Assembly (NCBI GenBank): GCA_022770365.1
Contig: JALEHU010000005.1
Location: 18,549-82,548 of the forward strand
Source: Blautia sp.
GTDB taxonomy: Bacteria > Bacillota > Clostridia > Lachnospirales > Lachnospiraceae
Direction: 5' to 3'
DNA length: 64,000 nt
Shown here: positions 1 through 8,381 of the stretch, in pieces
Layout: every line of letters starts with the position of its first letter
Numbering within the stretch: the first letter of the stretch is position 1
Notes under the pieces: generated by a model
What the model was told of the DNA's origin: nothing
Databases searched by the model: none
The model's input: only the letters and a program-made list of their open reading frames with translations
Position numbers and translations under genes: made by a program

Positions 1-16
1 TACCCTGAGGGATTTC

Positions 17-262
17 TTATTTTTCGATTCCGGCTTCTTTGAAGATTCTTGCTACAACTTCTGTAGGCTGAGCGCCTGCTGCAAGCCATTTTTTAGCTGC
101 TTCTTCATCTACTTTGTATGCGCTTGGCTCAAGGTTAGGATCATAGGTTCCGATTTCATCGATGCATTTTCCGTCACGCTTGCTGCGGGAATCTGCAACA
201 ATGATTCTATAAAAAGGTGCCTTTTTCTGTCCCATTCTTCTTAATCTGATTTTTACTGCCAT
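17..262 (-). CDS. rpsP: 30S ribosomal protein S16
   Basis: An 81-residue protein that is the usual length for bacterial S16. It starts [20 protein letters not shown], a highly conserved S16 N-terminus, and keeps the ADSRSKRDG and GTYDPN segments. It is a small-subunit protein needed for 30S assembly. It is the last gene visible in the ylxM-ffh-rpsP run, 52 bp after ffh, with a purine-rich ribosome site (GGAGGAAAAC) before the ATG. The genes that normally follow it lie outside the window. Confidence 0.97.
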   Translation of the reverse strand: MAVKIRLRRMGQKKAPFYRIIVADSRSKRDGKCIDEIGTYDPNLEPSAYKVDEEAAKKWLAAGAQPTEVVARIFKEAGIEK

Positions 263-314
263 TTTAGTTTTCCTCCATTTATCATGTTTTCTTTTCGTTT
301 GGTATTATATTTAT

Positions 315-1664
315 TTAAAAAGGAAGCTTGAAGCCGCCTCTTCTACCCATTTTGCCTCCGGACATCATTCCGGGCATCTGCTTCATCATTTTCTTGCTCT
401 GTTCAAACTGCTTTACAAGACGATTCACTTCCGCAACTTCCACTCCTGCACCTCTGGCTATGCGGTTCTTGCGGGATATGTTCAGGATTGACGGATTGCT
501 GCGCTCCTGAGGTGTCATGGAAAGAATGATGGATTTGGTCCGGTCAAGTGCCTTCTCGTCGATCATTCCTTCAATGTCTTTCATCTTGCCGCTCATACCG
601 GGGAGCATGTTCAGGATGCTTCCGATTCCTCCCATTTTATTCATCTGTTCCATACTGGTCAGATAATCATTGAAATCGAAATCCATCTTCTTGAGCTTCT
701 TCTGCATCTCCTGGGCCTGCTGCTGATCAACAGACGCTTCCACCTTCTCAATAAGGCTCATGACATCGCCCATGCCAAGGATTCTGGAAGCCATACGTTC
801 CGGATAAAACTGTTCCAGGTCGGAAAGCTTTTCTCCCATACCTACATACAGAATCGGTTTGCCGGTGACCGCTTTAATCGAAAGAGCTGCACCGCCACGT
901 GTATCACCGTCCATCTTGGTAAGAATAACGCCGTCGATTCCCACCTTTTCCGTAAAGGTCTTGGCTACATTTACCGCATCCTGTCCGGTCATGGCGTCTA
1001 CAACCAGGATTGTGGCATCTACGTGTACATTTGCCTTGATGTCGGCAAGCTCCTGCATCATATTCTCATCAATATGCAGACGACCTGCGGTATCGATCAT
1101 GACGACATTCTGCTGATGCACCTTGGCATGTTCCAGAGCAGCCTTGGCAATATCCACAGGTTTCTGTCTGTCTCCCATGGAAAAGACTTCCACGCCCTGC
1201 TTCTCGCCGTTTACCTGAAGCTGCGTGATCGCTGCGGGACGGTATACGTCACAGGCTACCAGAAGCGGACGTTTGCCCTTGGATTTCAGCTTGCCTGCAA
1301 GCTTGGCAACGGTAGTTGTCTTACCTGCACCCTGAAGACCTGCCATCATAAGAACCGTGATCTCATTGCCGGCTTTCAGCGGAAGTTCTGTAGTCTCACT
1401 TCCCATGAGATTTACAAGCTCGTCGTTAACAATCTTGATTACCATCTGGCCGGGATTCAGTCCGTTCATCACGTCCTGTCCTACAGCCCGTTCCTGAACC
1501 GATTTGGTAAACTGCTTCACTACCTTGAAGTTGACATCGGCTTCCAGAAGAGCCATCTTGACTTCTTTCAGAGCGATTTTCACATCTTCCTCTGTCAGAC
1601 GTCCCTTGCTTCTCAGCTTTTTGAATACATTTTGAAGTTTCTCAGTTAAGCTTTCAAATGCCAT
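315..1664 (-). CDS. ffh: Signal recognition particle GTPase Ffh
   Basis: A 449-residue SRP54-family GTPase that binds 4.5S/SRP RNA and signal peptides and delivers ribosomes to FtsY at the membrane. The N domain covers about residues 1-85. The G domain shows the P-loop GLQGAGKTT near residue 109, DTAGRLH near 190 and TKMDGDTRGG near 250. The C-terminal M domain is methionine-rich and ends in MMKQMPGMMSGGKMGRRGG. Length and order match the family. The ATG lies 3 bp after the ylxM stop, so the two genes are co-transcribed and probably translationally coupled. Confidence 0.98.
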   Translation of the reverse strand: MAFESLTEKLQNVFKKLRSKGRLTEEDVKIALKEVKMALLEADVNFKVVKQFTKSVQERAVGQDVMNGLNPGQMVIKIVNDELVNLMGSETTELPLKAGNEITVLMMAGLQGAGKTTTVAKLAGKLKSKGKRPLLVACDVYRPAAITQLQVNGEKQGVEVFSMGDRQKPVDIAKAALEHAKVHQQNVVMIDTAGRLHIDENMMQELADIKANVHVDATILVVDAMTGQDAVNVAKTFTEKVGIDGVILTKMDGDTRGGAALSIKAVTGKPILYVGMGEKLSDLEQFYPERMASRILGMGDVMSLIEKVEASVDQQQAQEMQKKLKKMDFDFNDYLTSMEQMNKMGGIGSILNMLPGMSGKMKDIEGMIDEKALDRTKSIILSMTPQERSNPSILNISRKNRIARGAGVEVAEVNRLVKQFEQSKKMMKQMPGMMSGGKMGRRGGFKLPF

Positions 1665-1667
1665 GTA

Positions 1668-1991
1668 TTATAACTCCTCTAATATTTCATTGGAAATCGC
1701 TGCGATCTCTCCATCCTGGTACTTACCTGCCAGTTCATGTATCTTCTGTACCTGGCGTCGGATATTCAGGAATTTTTCTACCAGATGAAGTTTCTCCTCG
1801 TATCCCTCCAGGATGTGATTGCAGCGCCTGATCATATCGTGCACACCCTGACGGCTGATTTCCAGTTCCTCTGCCACTTCGCTCAGGGAATAATCCTCCA
1901 GCACCACGCTCTCATATACCTGGCGCTGCCGCTCAGTGAGCAATTCTCCATAAAAATCATATAATAATGCCTGTTCAACAAATCTCTCCAT
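1668..1991 (-). CDS. ylxM: YlxM-family SRP-associated HTH protein
   Basis: A 107-residue protein of the YlxM/p13 family (UPF0122). It carries a sigma-70 region 4-like helix-turn-helix: [20 protein letters not shown] is followed by [20 protein letters not shown]. The family is encoded directly before ffh in Firmicutes and acts as an accessory factor of the SRP pathway. It is first in the ylxM-ffh-rpsP operon, with a consensus promoter about 20 bp upstream and a short leader. The exact molecular role is less settled than that of Ffh. Confidence 0.93.
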   Translation of the reverse strand: MERFVEQALLYDFYGELLTERQRQVYESVVLEDYSLSEVAEELEISRQGVHDMIRRCNHILEGYEEKLHLVEKFLNIRRQVQKIHELAGKYQDGEIAAISNEILEEL

Positions 1992-2008
1992 CTGATATCA
2001 CCTTGGGT

Positions 2009-2037
2009 ATCATAACTTATTTTGTATTGGGTGTCAA
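2009..2037 (-). promoter_or_regulatory. Promoter of ylxM-ffh-rpsP
   Basis: On the minus strand TTGACA (2032-2037) and TATGAT (2009-2014) are separated by exactly 17 bp. This is a near-perfect housekeeping promoter. The expected start lies roughly 10-15 bp before the ylxM ATG, giving a very short leader. Confidence 0.85.
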
Positions 2038-2111
2038 GTATTTTTTCTTGACAGCAATAATTTTTTTCTGTTGTCTGTTTTACTGTTTTTTATGCGCAGC
2101 TGTATAATCAC

Positions 2112-2735
2112 TTATCTGATCAGATGCTCCTGAAGATTGTCATCATCATAATCAAACTCACAGCGTTCGTAAGCATTGATAATATGTGTGTCCATAAATT
2201 TGTCATATCGTTTCTGTTTTCTGTTATAGGACATATGGACATGCCCGTGTATAAAAAACCTGGGTTTATACTTTTCCATTAATTCCAGAAAGACTTTGAA
2301 TCCCTGATGAGGCAGATCCATCCCGTCGTTAAGCTGATATGCCGGTGCATGGGTTACCAGAATATCAAATCCCCGGTGTCTTAGTATCTGAAACCAGAGT
2401 TTACGGATTCTTTTGCGCATATCCCGCTCTGTGTACTGATTCGCACCCCCGGAATAAAGCATGGAGCCGCCAAGTCCCAGGATACGGATTCCCTCATGGA
2501 CATAAATCTTATCTTCAATTTCGATGCATCCCTCCGGAGGAATGCGTTCATATTTTGCATCATGATTTCCTCTCACATAAAGCACCGGAGCAGTGCAGAA
2601 TGTGGCAAGAAACGAAAGGTAATGCGGATCCAGATCGCCGCAGGAAATAATAAGGTCGATTCCCTCCAGCTTGCTTTTTTCATAAAAATCCCAGAGATAT
2701 TTTGACTCCTCATCCGCCAGTGCAAGTATCTTCAT
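2112..2735 (-). CDS. Calcineurin-like metallophosphoesterase
   Basis: A 207-residue protein with the metal-binding motifs of calcineurin-type phosphoesterases in order: CGDLD (about residue 32), GNHD (about 56), THAP and the C-terminal HGHVH (about 163). The first block is atypical: the family's DxH is replaced by ALADEESKYLW. It most likely hydrolyses a phosphodiester or phosphomonoester in the cytoplasm, but the substrate cannot be read from sequence. It lies 37 bp downstream of the ParB-like/BMP fusion gene on the same strand and may share its transcript. Confidence 0.85.
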   Translation of the reverse strand: MKILALADEESKYLWDFYEKSKLEGIDLIISCGDLDPHYLSFLATFCTAPVLYVRGNHDAKYERIPPEGCIEIEDKIYVHEGIRILGLGGSMLYSGGANQYTERDMRKRIRKLWFQILRHRGFDILVTHAPAYQLNDGMDLPHQGFKVFLELMEKYKPRFFIHGHVHMSYNRKQKRYDKFMDTHIINAYERCEFDYDDDNLQEHLIR

Positions 2736-2771
2736 GTATCTGTAAATCCTTCCTCCAGTGCTCCTGATCCA

Positions 2772-4790
2772 TTACACGATCGGTTTGTTTTCTTCTACGC
2801 CCTGCTGTGCAGTGACAGGTTTCGCTTCTTCCTGAAGCTCTTCCATTTTGGGGATCTCTCCGATCACATTTTCTGCCAGCCAGTCCATAGTTACGATTTC
2901 TTCAGGAGTCATCCTGCGGTTCGGGTCATCCTGAATAAGTCCCTTCTGGGAATACAGAATACCGGAAAACGGGTTAAACTCACCGGAAAGGATCGTACTC
3001 TTCAGAAGATCCACAAGGCGCTTCGTGCCGATCGGAAGGTTCTGTGAACAGATGACATCAATGACACCTGCCGACATGCCCCACCAGTAATTGATTGCTT
3101 TTTTTGCAGCAGTATTATCATCGTATTTCCATGTTCCGTCCATGATCGTACGGATCAGACGCTCATAGAATTTTCCCCAGTGCCAGACAGGCATGGCAAG
3201 ATTTCTCACCTTCATTTCCGTATCTTCCCCGCTGCTGTACTGTTCATTGCTTTCTTTATGTTCCCCGCTGCTGTGCTGCTTATTAAAATCATATTCCACA
3301 CTGTAAAGGCCGAAAAATCTGGATGCTTCCTCCGGAATCACCATATCCTTGCCGGAAATAATGGAAACCTGATTTTTCTTGAAGTTCTCCATGGCATTTA
3401 CGCCCTTTTTGGAAGTCCATTCAAGGTAAACCTCTGCTCTCGGGTTGATCATTTTTGCACCCAGGGCAAAAGCGTTGATGTTGGCGATGGAACCAAGGAT
3501 CGGATAATCCGCCAGATACCCCAAACGGTCATTCTCTGTCATGGCTCCTGCAATAGCTCCCATCAGGAATTTGGCTTCATGCATACGTGCATAATAATTA
3601 CGGATATATCTGTGAGAAGTATTCAGAGAACAGTTGAGGATCTTCACATTGGGATGCGCAATGGCTGCTTTAACACTGGCCTGAACCTGTGTCGGTGTTG
3701 TGGTAAATACGATATTGCATCCGGAAGCAATGGCCTTCTCAATCGTTTCTTCCACATTATCCTGCGTAACGTTCTCATAATAAAGAGTGCTGACTTCTTC
3801 CGGGAACGTTTCCTCCAGATGAAGTCTTCCCAGCTCATGGGCATAAGTCCAGGCAGAAGAAGTGGGGGTTTTCTCATAAACAAAGGCAATTTTCAGCTTG
3901 GGTGAGCTGATCGGAAGAAGTCTGTTCAGAAGAGAGGCTTTCTCTTCTGTAGGATCCATCTTCAGGTCGATCTCATCTTCTTCCTGTCTCAGGCTGAATT
4001 CTTCCCAGCTCTTGATTACCAGTTCTCTCAGCTCGTTGGTTGTTTTTTCCGACAGAGACTCATAACCGTAAATTCCAATGAAAGCCAGGAATGCGTCTCC
4101 TGTTGTAATGTTCAGTTTCTTCCCGCCTTTTGCCTCAAATTCTGCGGCAAAACGATTATAAACGGAACTGAAATTCAGCTTGTCATCATCTGTCCATATT
4201 TCATCAGGGGCTTTTCCTATCGCTGCCTGAAGTCTGGCAAAGCTTCCAAGCTTTGTAAACCAGATATAGTTAATGCCCGACAGATTATAAAAGTCTACGA
4301 ATTCATAATAAATTCTGTTTTCTTTTTCTGCTGTTCTCGGAGGGAGAATCCTGGTGACGATTCCGGGAATGGCAACAGCATCAAAGTATTTCAGTACACT
4401 GACACGTTTATTCCCCTCCTCCACATAAAATTTGTTCATATATTCATAAGCTTTGATCGGATCACGTATTCCCTCGTTCTGGTGGCTGGTACAGAGGCTT
4501 TTCCATTTAGCTGCAAATTCCGTATTATCACGCAGAATCGGCATGAAATTAGCTGCAAACGCACTGCTTCTTCCGCCGGTTCTTGTTCCCACAATCTGAT
4601 CTGCCGGAATCTGTACAAGCCCGAGCGGAACTTCAGAATAACTGCCTTTGGGCGGAAGTATTTCATCCAGCACTTCCAGTGTAGGTACTTCCCCTCTCAT
4701 CATGCGTGACTGATACTCTTTTTTTCCTGATTTATATGCTTTATTGTAATCCTCAATTGAATTTGTAACCATAGACGTATTTGATGCCAT
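2772..4790 (-). CDS. Cytoplasmic BMP-domain protein with ParB-like N-terminal domain
   Basis: A 672-residue protein with no signal peptide and no lipobox. Residues about 55-150 resemble a ParB/Srx-type fold (VQIPADQIVGTRTGGR, then FYVEEGNKRVSVLKYF). From about residue 300 there is a basic membrane protein (BMP, PBP1-like) ligand-binding domain (KLKIAFVYEKTPTSSAW; NIVFTTTPTQVQASVKAA; MGAIAGAMTENDRLGYLA). BMP domains normally sit in secreted nucleoside-binding lipoproteins, so the lack of any export signal suggests a cytoplasmic sensor or regulator. An insertion near residues 510-533 contains a 12-residue duplication (HSSGEHKESNEQ / YSSGED) encoded by a 36-bp tandem repeat. Function is unknown. 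Homologues are often annotated simply as BMP family ABC substrate-binding protein, which is doubtful here because no transporter genes are adjacent. Confidence 0.8.
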   Translation of the reverse strand: MASNTSMVTNSIEDYNKAYKSGKKEYQSRMMRGEVPTLEVLDEILPPKGSYSEVPLGLVQIPADQIVGTRTGGRSSAFAANFMPILRDNTEFAAKWKSLCTSHQNEGIRDPIKAYEYMNKFYVEEGNKRVSVLKYFDAVAIPGIVTRILPPRTAEKENRIYYEFVDFYNLSGINYIWFTKLGSFARLQAAIGKAPDEIWTDDDKLNFSSVYNRFAAEFEAKGGKKLNITTGDAFLAFIGIYGYESLSEKTTNELRELVIKSWEEFSLRQEEDEIDLKMDPTEEKASLLNRLLPISSPKLKIAFVYEKTPTSSAWTYAHELGRLHLEETFPEEVSTLYYENVTQDNVEETIEKAIASGCNIVFTTTPTQVQASVKAAIAHPNVKILNCSLNTSHRYIRNYYARMHEAKFLMGAIAGAMTENDRLGYLADYPILGSIANINAFALGAKMINPRAEVYLEWTSKKGVNAMENFKKNQVSIISGKDMVIPEEASRFFGLYSVEYDFNKQHSSGEHKESNEQYSSGEDTEMKVRNLAMPVWHWGKFYERLIRTIMDGTWKYDDNTAAKKAINYWWGMSAGVIDVICSQNLPIGTKRLVDLLKSTILSGEFNPFSGILYSQKGLIQDDPNRRMTPEEIVTMDWLAENVIGEIPKMEELQEEAKPVTAQQGVEENKPIV
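3225..3284. repeat. 36-bp tandem duplication inside the BMP-fusion gene
   Basis: Two 24-base stretches starting TTCCCCGCTGCTGT, at 3225-3248 and 3261-3284, are offset by 36 bp and nearly identical. The duplication keeps frame and adds twelve residues in a hydrophilic loop. Confidence 0.75.
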
Positions 4791-4845
4791 AAGTTTTCCT
4801 CCATTTCAAAAATTACATGATTTGCTGACATAATTGACCATTTAC

Positions 4846-4874
4846 AATATAACCCAGACATCTGTCAAAATCAA
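4846..4874 (-). promoter_or_regulatory. Candidate promoter of the BMP-fusion gene
   Basis: On the minus strand TTGATT (4869-4874) and TATATT (4846-4851) are spaced by 17 bp, about 55 bp before the start codon. Both boxes are one or two bases off consensus. Confidence 0.5.
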
Positions 4875-4928
4875 GTGTTTTATATTTACTGTACATTGCC
4901 TGTTATATTAAACCTTTTATAAAACCGC

Positions 4929-4957
4929 TTGATAAAATAACAGATTTCGTGTATGAT
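4929..4957 (+). promoter_or_regulatory. Promoter of the DUF362 gene
   Basis: TTGATA (4929-4934) and TATGAT (4952-4957) are spaced by 17 bp, 38 bp before the ATG at 4996. A GGGAGGA ribosome site lies between them and the start. Confidence 0.75.
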
Positions 4958-4995
4958 TTTCTATAGAAATTTGATCTATCAGGGAGGATTCTTTT

Positions 4996-6105
4996 ATGGA
5001 AAAAGCAAAAGTTTACTATACCAATATGCGTACGGGTTTTAATGATGGACTTCTGGATAAACTGAAACGGCTTATCATAAAAGCCGGAATCGGAAATATT
5101 GATTTCGACGGAAAATATACCGCTGTCAAAATTCATTTCGGTGAACCGGGCAATCTGGCTTTTCTTCGTCCCAATTATGCAAAAGTCGTTGCAGATACAG
5201 TGAAAGAACTGGGCGGCAGACCATTCCTTACAGACTGTAATACTCTCTATGTAGGCGGCCGCAAAAATGCTCTCGATCATATGGACACCGCATACACCAA
5301 CGGATTTTCCCCATTCTCCACAGGCTGCCATGTTCTGATCGCAGACGGACTTAAAGGAACTGACGAAGAATATGTCCCGGTAGAAGGCGGTGAGTATGTA
5401 AAAGAAGCAAAGATCGGACGTGCCGTCATGGATGCTGACGTATTCATCTCCCTTTCTCATTTTAAAGGACATGAAGCAACCGGTTTCGGCGGAGCGCTGA
5501 AAAATATCGGAATGGGATGCGGTTCCCGTGCAGGCAAAATGGAAATGCACAGCGCAGGCAAACCTCATGTAGATCAGGATCTCTGCATCGGCTGTCACCG
5601 CTGTGAGAAAATCTGTGCACACAATGCTCCGTATTTCACAGATAAAAAAGCTGCCATTGACCACGAAAAATGCGTAGGCTGCGGCAGATGTATCGGTATC
5701 TGTCCAAAAGATGCGGTACTTCCTGCATCTGATGAATCCAATGATGTGCTGAACTGCAAGATTGCCGAGTATTCCAAGGCAGTCATCGACGGACGTCCGA
5801 ACTTCCATATCTGTCTTGTGATTGATGTTTCACCATACTGTGACTGTCATGCGGAAAATGATGCGGCAATCGTTCCGGATGTGGGATTCTTTGCTTCCTT
5901 TGATCCGGTCGCACTTGATGTTGCCTGTGCAGATGCAGTCAATGCGCAGCCCATCATCGCCAATACTCTTCTTGCTGAGGCAGACCATGAGGGACATGAT
6001 CATTTCGGTGCTGTTTCTCCATCCACCAACTGGAGATCCTGTATTGAACACGCAAAGAAAATTGGTCTTGGTACCGATGAATATGAACTGATCGAAGTTA
6101 AATAA
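4996..6105 (+). CDS. DUF362 domain protein with two 4Fe-4S clusters
   Basis: A 369-residue iron-sulfur protein. The N-terminal DUF362 domain (about 1-185 and 225-350) surrounds a ferredoxin insertion at about 195-250 with two full 4Fe-4S motifs, CIGCHRCEKIC and CVGCGRCIGIC followed by PKDAV. These indicate an electron-transfer role in the cytoplasm. The partner enzyme is not evident. It is the only plus-strand gene in the first 27 kb and stands alone, with its own promoter and a terminator directly after the stop, shared with convergent ilvA. Confidence 0.9.
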   Translation: MEKAKVYYTNMRTGFNDGLLDKLKRLIIKAGIGNIDFDGKYTAVKIHFGEPGNLAFLRPNYAKVVADTVKELGGRPFLTDCNTLYVGGRKNALDHMDTAYTNGFSPFSTGCHVLIADGLKGTDEEYVPVEGGEYVKEAKIGRAVMDADVFISLSHFKGHEATGFGGALKNIGMGCGSRAGKMEMHSAGKPHVDQDLCIGCHRCEKICAHNAPYFTDKKAAIDHEKCVGCGRCIGICPKDAVLPASDESNDVLNCKIAEYSKAVIDGRPNFHICLVIDVSPYCDCHAENDAAIVPDVGFFASFDPVALDVACADAVNAQPIIANTLLAEADHEGHDHFGAVSPSTNWRSCIEHAKKIGLGTDEYELIEVK

Positions 6106-6112
6106 ACAAATC

Positions 6113-6163
6113 AAAAAACCAGTCTGAACGATAGTTTCAAACTTATCCTTCGGACTGGTTTTT
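6113..6163. terminator. Bidirectional terminator between DUF362 gene and ilvA
   Basis: AAAACCAGTCTGAA pairs with TTCGGACTGGTTTT (14 bp with one mismatch) and has A and T runs on the two sides. It sits between two convergent genes and can serve both. Confidence 0.88.
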
Positions 6164-6181
6164 CATACAATAATTCTTATA

Positions 6182-7393
6182 TTACAGACTTGCGCGGATT
6201 ACTCTCGGTCTGCACCCTGCATCTTCCAGAGCTTTGACAATTTCATTTTTATGCTCGGTGCCATAAGCTTCCATTGTGATTTTCAGTTCCACTGCCGCAT
6301 TACGGTTGGTGCTGACAAACTGGTTATGATCAAGTTTGATAACATTGCCCTGCTTTTCTGCAATAATTGTCGCCACACGCACAAGCTCTCCGGCTTTATC
6401 CGGAATCAGTACAGAAACTGTAAAGATTCTGTCACGCTGAATCAGACCATGCTGTACAACCGAAGACATTGTGATTACATCCATATTACCGCCGCTTAAG
6501 ATAGATACCACCTTTTTGTTCTGGAAATCAAGATGACGGAGAGCTGCAACCGTCAGAAGCCCGGAATTCTCTACGATCATCTTGTGATTCTCGACCATAT
6601 CAAGGAAAGCTACGATCAGTTCATCGTCCTCCACTGTGATAACATCATCCAGATTTTCCTGAAGATACGGGAAAATCTTTTCGCCCGGAGTCTGTACTGC
6701 AGTACCATCCGCTATGGTATTGATATTGGGAAGCGTTACAACCTCGCCCTTATTCAGCGATGCGCGCAGGCAGGCAGCTCCAGCCGGTTCCACGCCAATC
6801 ACCTTGATATGAGGGTTCAGAAGTTTTGCCAGAGTTGATACACCTGTTGCAAGACCGCCTCCGCCTACCGGGACCAGTATGTAATCCACAAGAGGAAGTT
6901 CCTGAATGATCTCCATGGAAATGGTTCCCTGACCGGTTGCTACTGCCAGATCATCAAAGGGATGAATAAAAGTATATCCTTCCTTTTCAGCAAGTTCCAT
7001 TGCATATGCACACGCTTCATCGTACACATCACCCTTCAGGATCACCTCTGCACCATAATTTTTGGTTCTTTCCACTTTAATCAGAGGTGTCGTTGTGGGC
7101 ATGACAATAACAGCTTTCACACCGTATTTATGAGCTGCATATGCGACACCCTGGGCATGATTGCCGGCTGATGCCGCGATCAGTCCTCTTTCCCTTTCTT
7201 CCTCCGAAAGCGTGCTGATCTTATAATATGCCCCGCGGACCTTATAGGCACCGGTACGCTGCATATTTTCCGGTTTGAAAAAGACTTTATTTCCGGTAAG
7301 CTCGCTGAAATAGCTGCTCTTGATAAGCTTTGTCTCCTGTGTGACTTTTTTTACAATCTCTGATGCTTCTTCAAAACTCTCTAATGTAAGCAT
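6182..7393 (-). CDS. ilvA: Threonine ammonia-lyase (biosynthetic-type, with ACT domain)
   Basis: A 403-residue fold-type II PLP enzyme converting L-threonine to 2-oxobutanoate and ammonia. The PLP lysine lies in RTGAYKVRGA (about residue 51). Other signatures are SAGNHAQGVA, the glycine-rich phosphate loop PVGGGGL and the LSGGN segment. A C-terminal ACT domain (about 325-403) could bind a regulatory amino acid. Length and architecture fit the shorter IlvA/TdcB-like form common in Clostridia, which may feed isoleucine synthesis or threonine catabolism. No ilv genes are adjacent, so the physiological direction cannot be fixed. Confidence 0.92.
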   Translation of the reverse strand: MLTLESFEEASEIVKKVTQETKLIKSSYFSELTGNKVFFKPENMQRTGAYKVRGAYYKISTLSEEERERGLIAASAGNHAQGVAYAAHKYGVKAVIVMPTTTPLIKVERTKNYGAEVILKGDVYDEACAYAMELAEKEGYTFIHPFDDLAVATGQGTISMEIIQELPLVDYILVPVGGGGLATGVSTLAKLLNPHIKVIGVEPAGAACLRASLNKGEVVTLPNINTIADGTAVQTPGEKIFPYLQENLDDVITVEDDELIVAFLDMVENHKMIVENSGLLTVAALRHLDFQNKKVVSILSGGNMDVITMSSVVQHGLIQRDRIFTVSVLIPDKAGELVRVATIIAEKQGNVIKLDHNQFVSTNRNAAVELKITMEAYGTEHKNEIVKALEDAGCRPRVIRASL

Positions 7394-7416
7394 TCTAACA
7401 CCGTTCCTCCTCTGTA

Positions 7417-8355
7417 CTAATCTTCCGCAGTGCGGTTGAATAATGCATCTACAAATGCATCCGCATCGAATTTCTGGAGATCATCGATGCTTTCGCCAAC
7501 ACCAATATATTTCACCGGAATATCCAGTTCGGACTGAATGGCCACGGCAATACCGCCTTTGGCTGTACCATCCAGCTTGGTCAGGATAATTCCTGTAACA
7601 TTTGCCACTTCTGCGAACTGTTTTGCCTGAACAAGAGCATTCTGCCCGGTTGTTCCGTCCAGAACTACAAGCGTTTCCAGATAAGCTTCCGGATATTCCC
7701 GTTCAAGAATTCTGTAAATCTTCCGCAGTTCTTCCATCAGATTCTTCTTATTATGAAGACGTCCTGCCGTATCACAGATCAGCACATCCGCATTTCTTGC
7801 CTTGGCTGCTGCAACTGCATCGAATACCACCGATGCAGGATCTGCTCCGGACTGTCCGCCGATGATATCCACACCCGCTCTATTGGCCCACTGGGTAAGC
7901 TGCTCTCCGGCAGCCGCACGAAATGTATCTGCAGCTGCAAGAACCACCTTTTTACCCTGATCTTTCAGCTTTCCGGCCAGCTTACCAACGGAAGTAGTCT
8001 TACCCACACCATTGACACCAATTACCAGAATGACAGATTTACGGTTCTCGAATTCATACTCTGTACTGTCCACTCTCATCTGTTCTTTGATGCTGTTGAT
8101 CAGAAGATCCTTGCATTCCTTAGGATCACGGATATGATTCTGCGCTACCTGTTCCTTAAGATGCTCCAGAATGGAAGAGGTTGCATTGATTCCAATGTCT
8201 CCCATGATCAGGATTTCTTCCAGTTCCTCATAAAAATCTTCATCAATACTGGAATAGCCGCTGAAAATCGAATCAAATCCGGCTACAATATTGTCTCTTG
8301 TCTTGGTAAGTCCGCTTACCAGACGTTTAAAAAATCCTTTTTTTTCTTCTGCCAT
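7417..8355 (-). CDS. ftsY: Signal recognition particle receptor FtsY
   Basis: A 312-residue SRP-receptor GTPase, partner of Ffh at the membrane. It has the NG domain with P-loop GVNGVGKTT (about residue 115), [12 protein letters not shown] and [10 protein letters not shown]. The long acidic A domain of enterobacterial FtsY is missing, as is normal in Firmicutes. It starts [20 protein letters not shown], a basic amphipathic membrane-targeting segment. It follows smc by 26 bp in the acpP-rnc-smc-ftsY run. Confidence 0.97.
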   Translation of the reverse strand: MAEEKKGFFKRLVSGLTKTRDNIVAGFDSIFSGYSSIDEDFYEELEEILIMGDIGINATSSILEHLKEQVAQNHIRDPKECKDLLINSIKEQMRVDSTEYEFENRKSVILVIGVNGVGKTTSVGKLAGKLKDQGKKVVLAAADTFRAAAGEQLTQWANRAGVDIIGGQSGADPASVVFDAVAAAKARNADVLICDTAGRLHNKKNLMEELRKIYRILEREYPEAYLETLVVLDGTTGQNALVQAKQFAEVANVTGIILTKLDGTAKGGIAVAIQSELDIPVKYIGVGESIDDLQKFDADAFVDALFNRTAED

Positions 8356-8381
8356 ATGCTTCCTCCTCGTATCAGTGTCCG

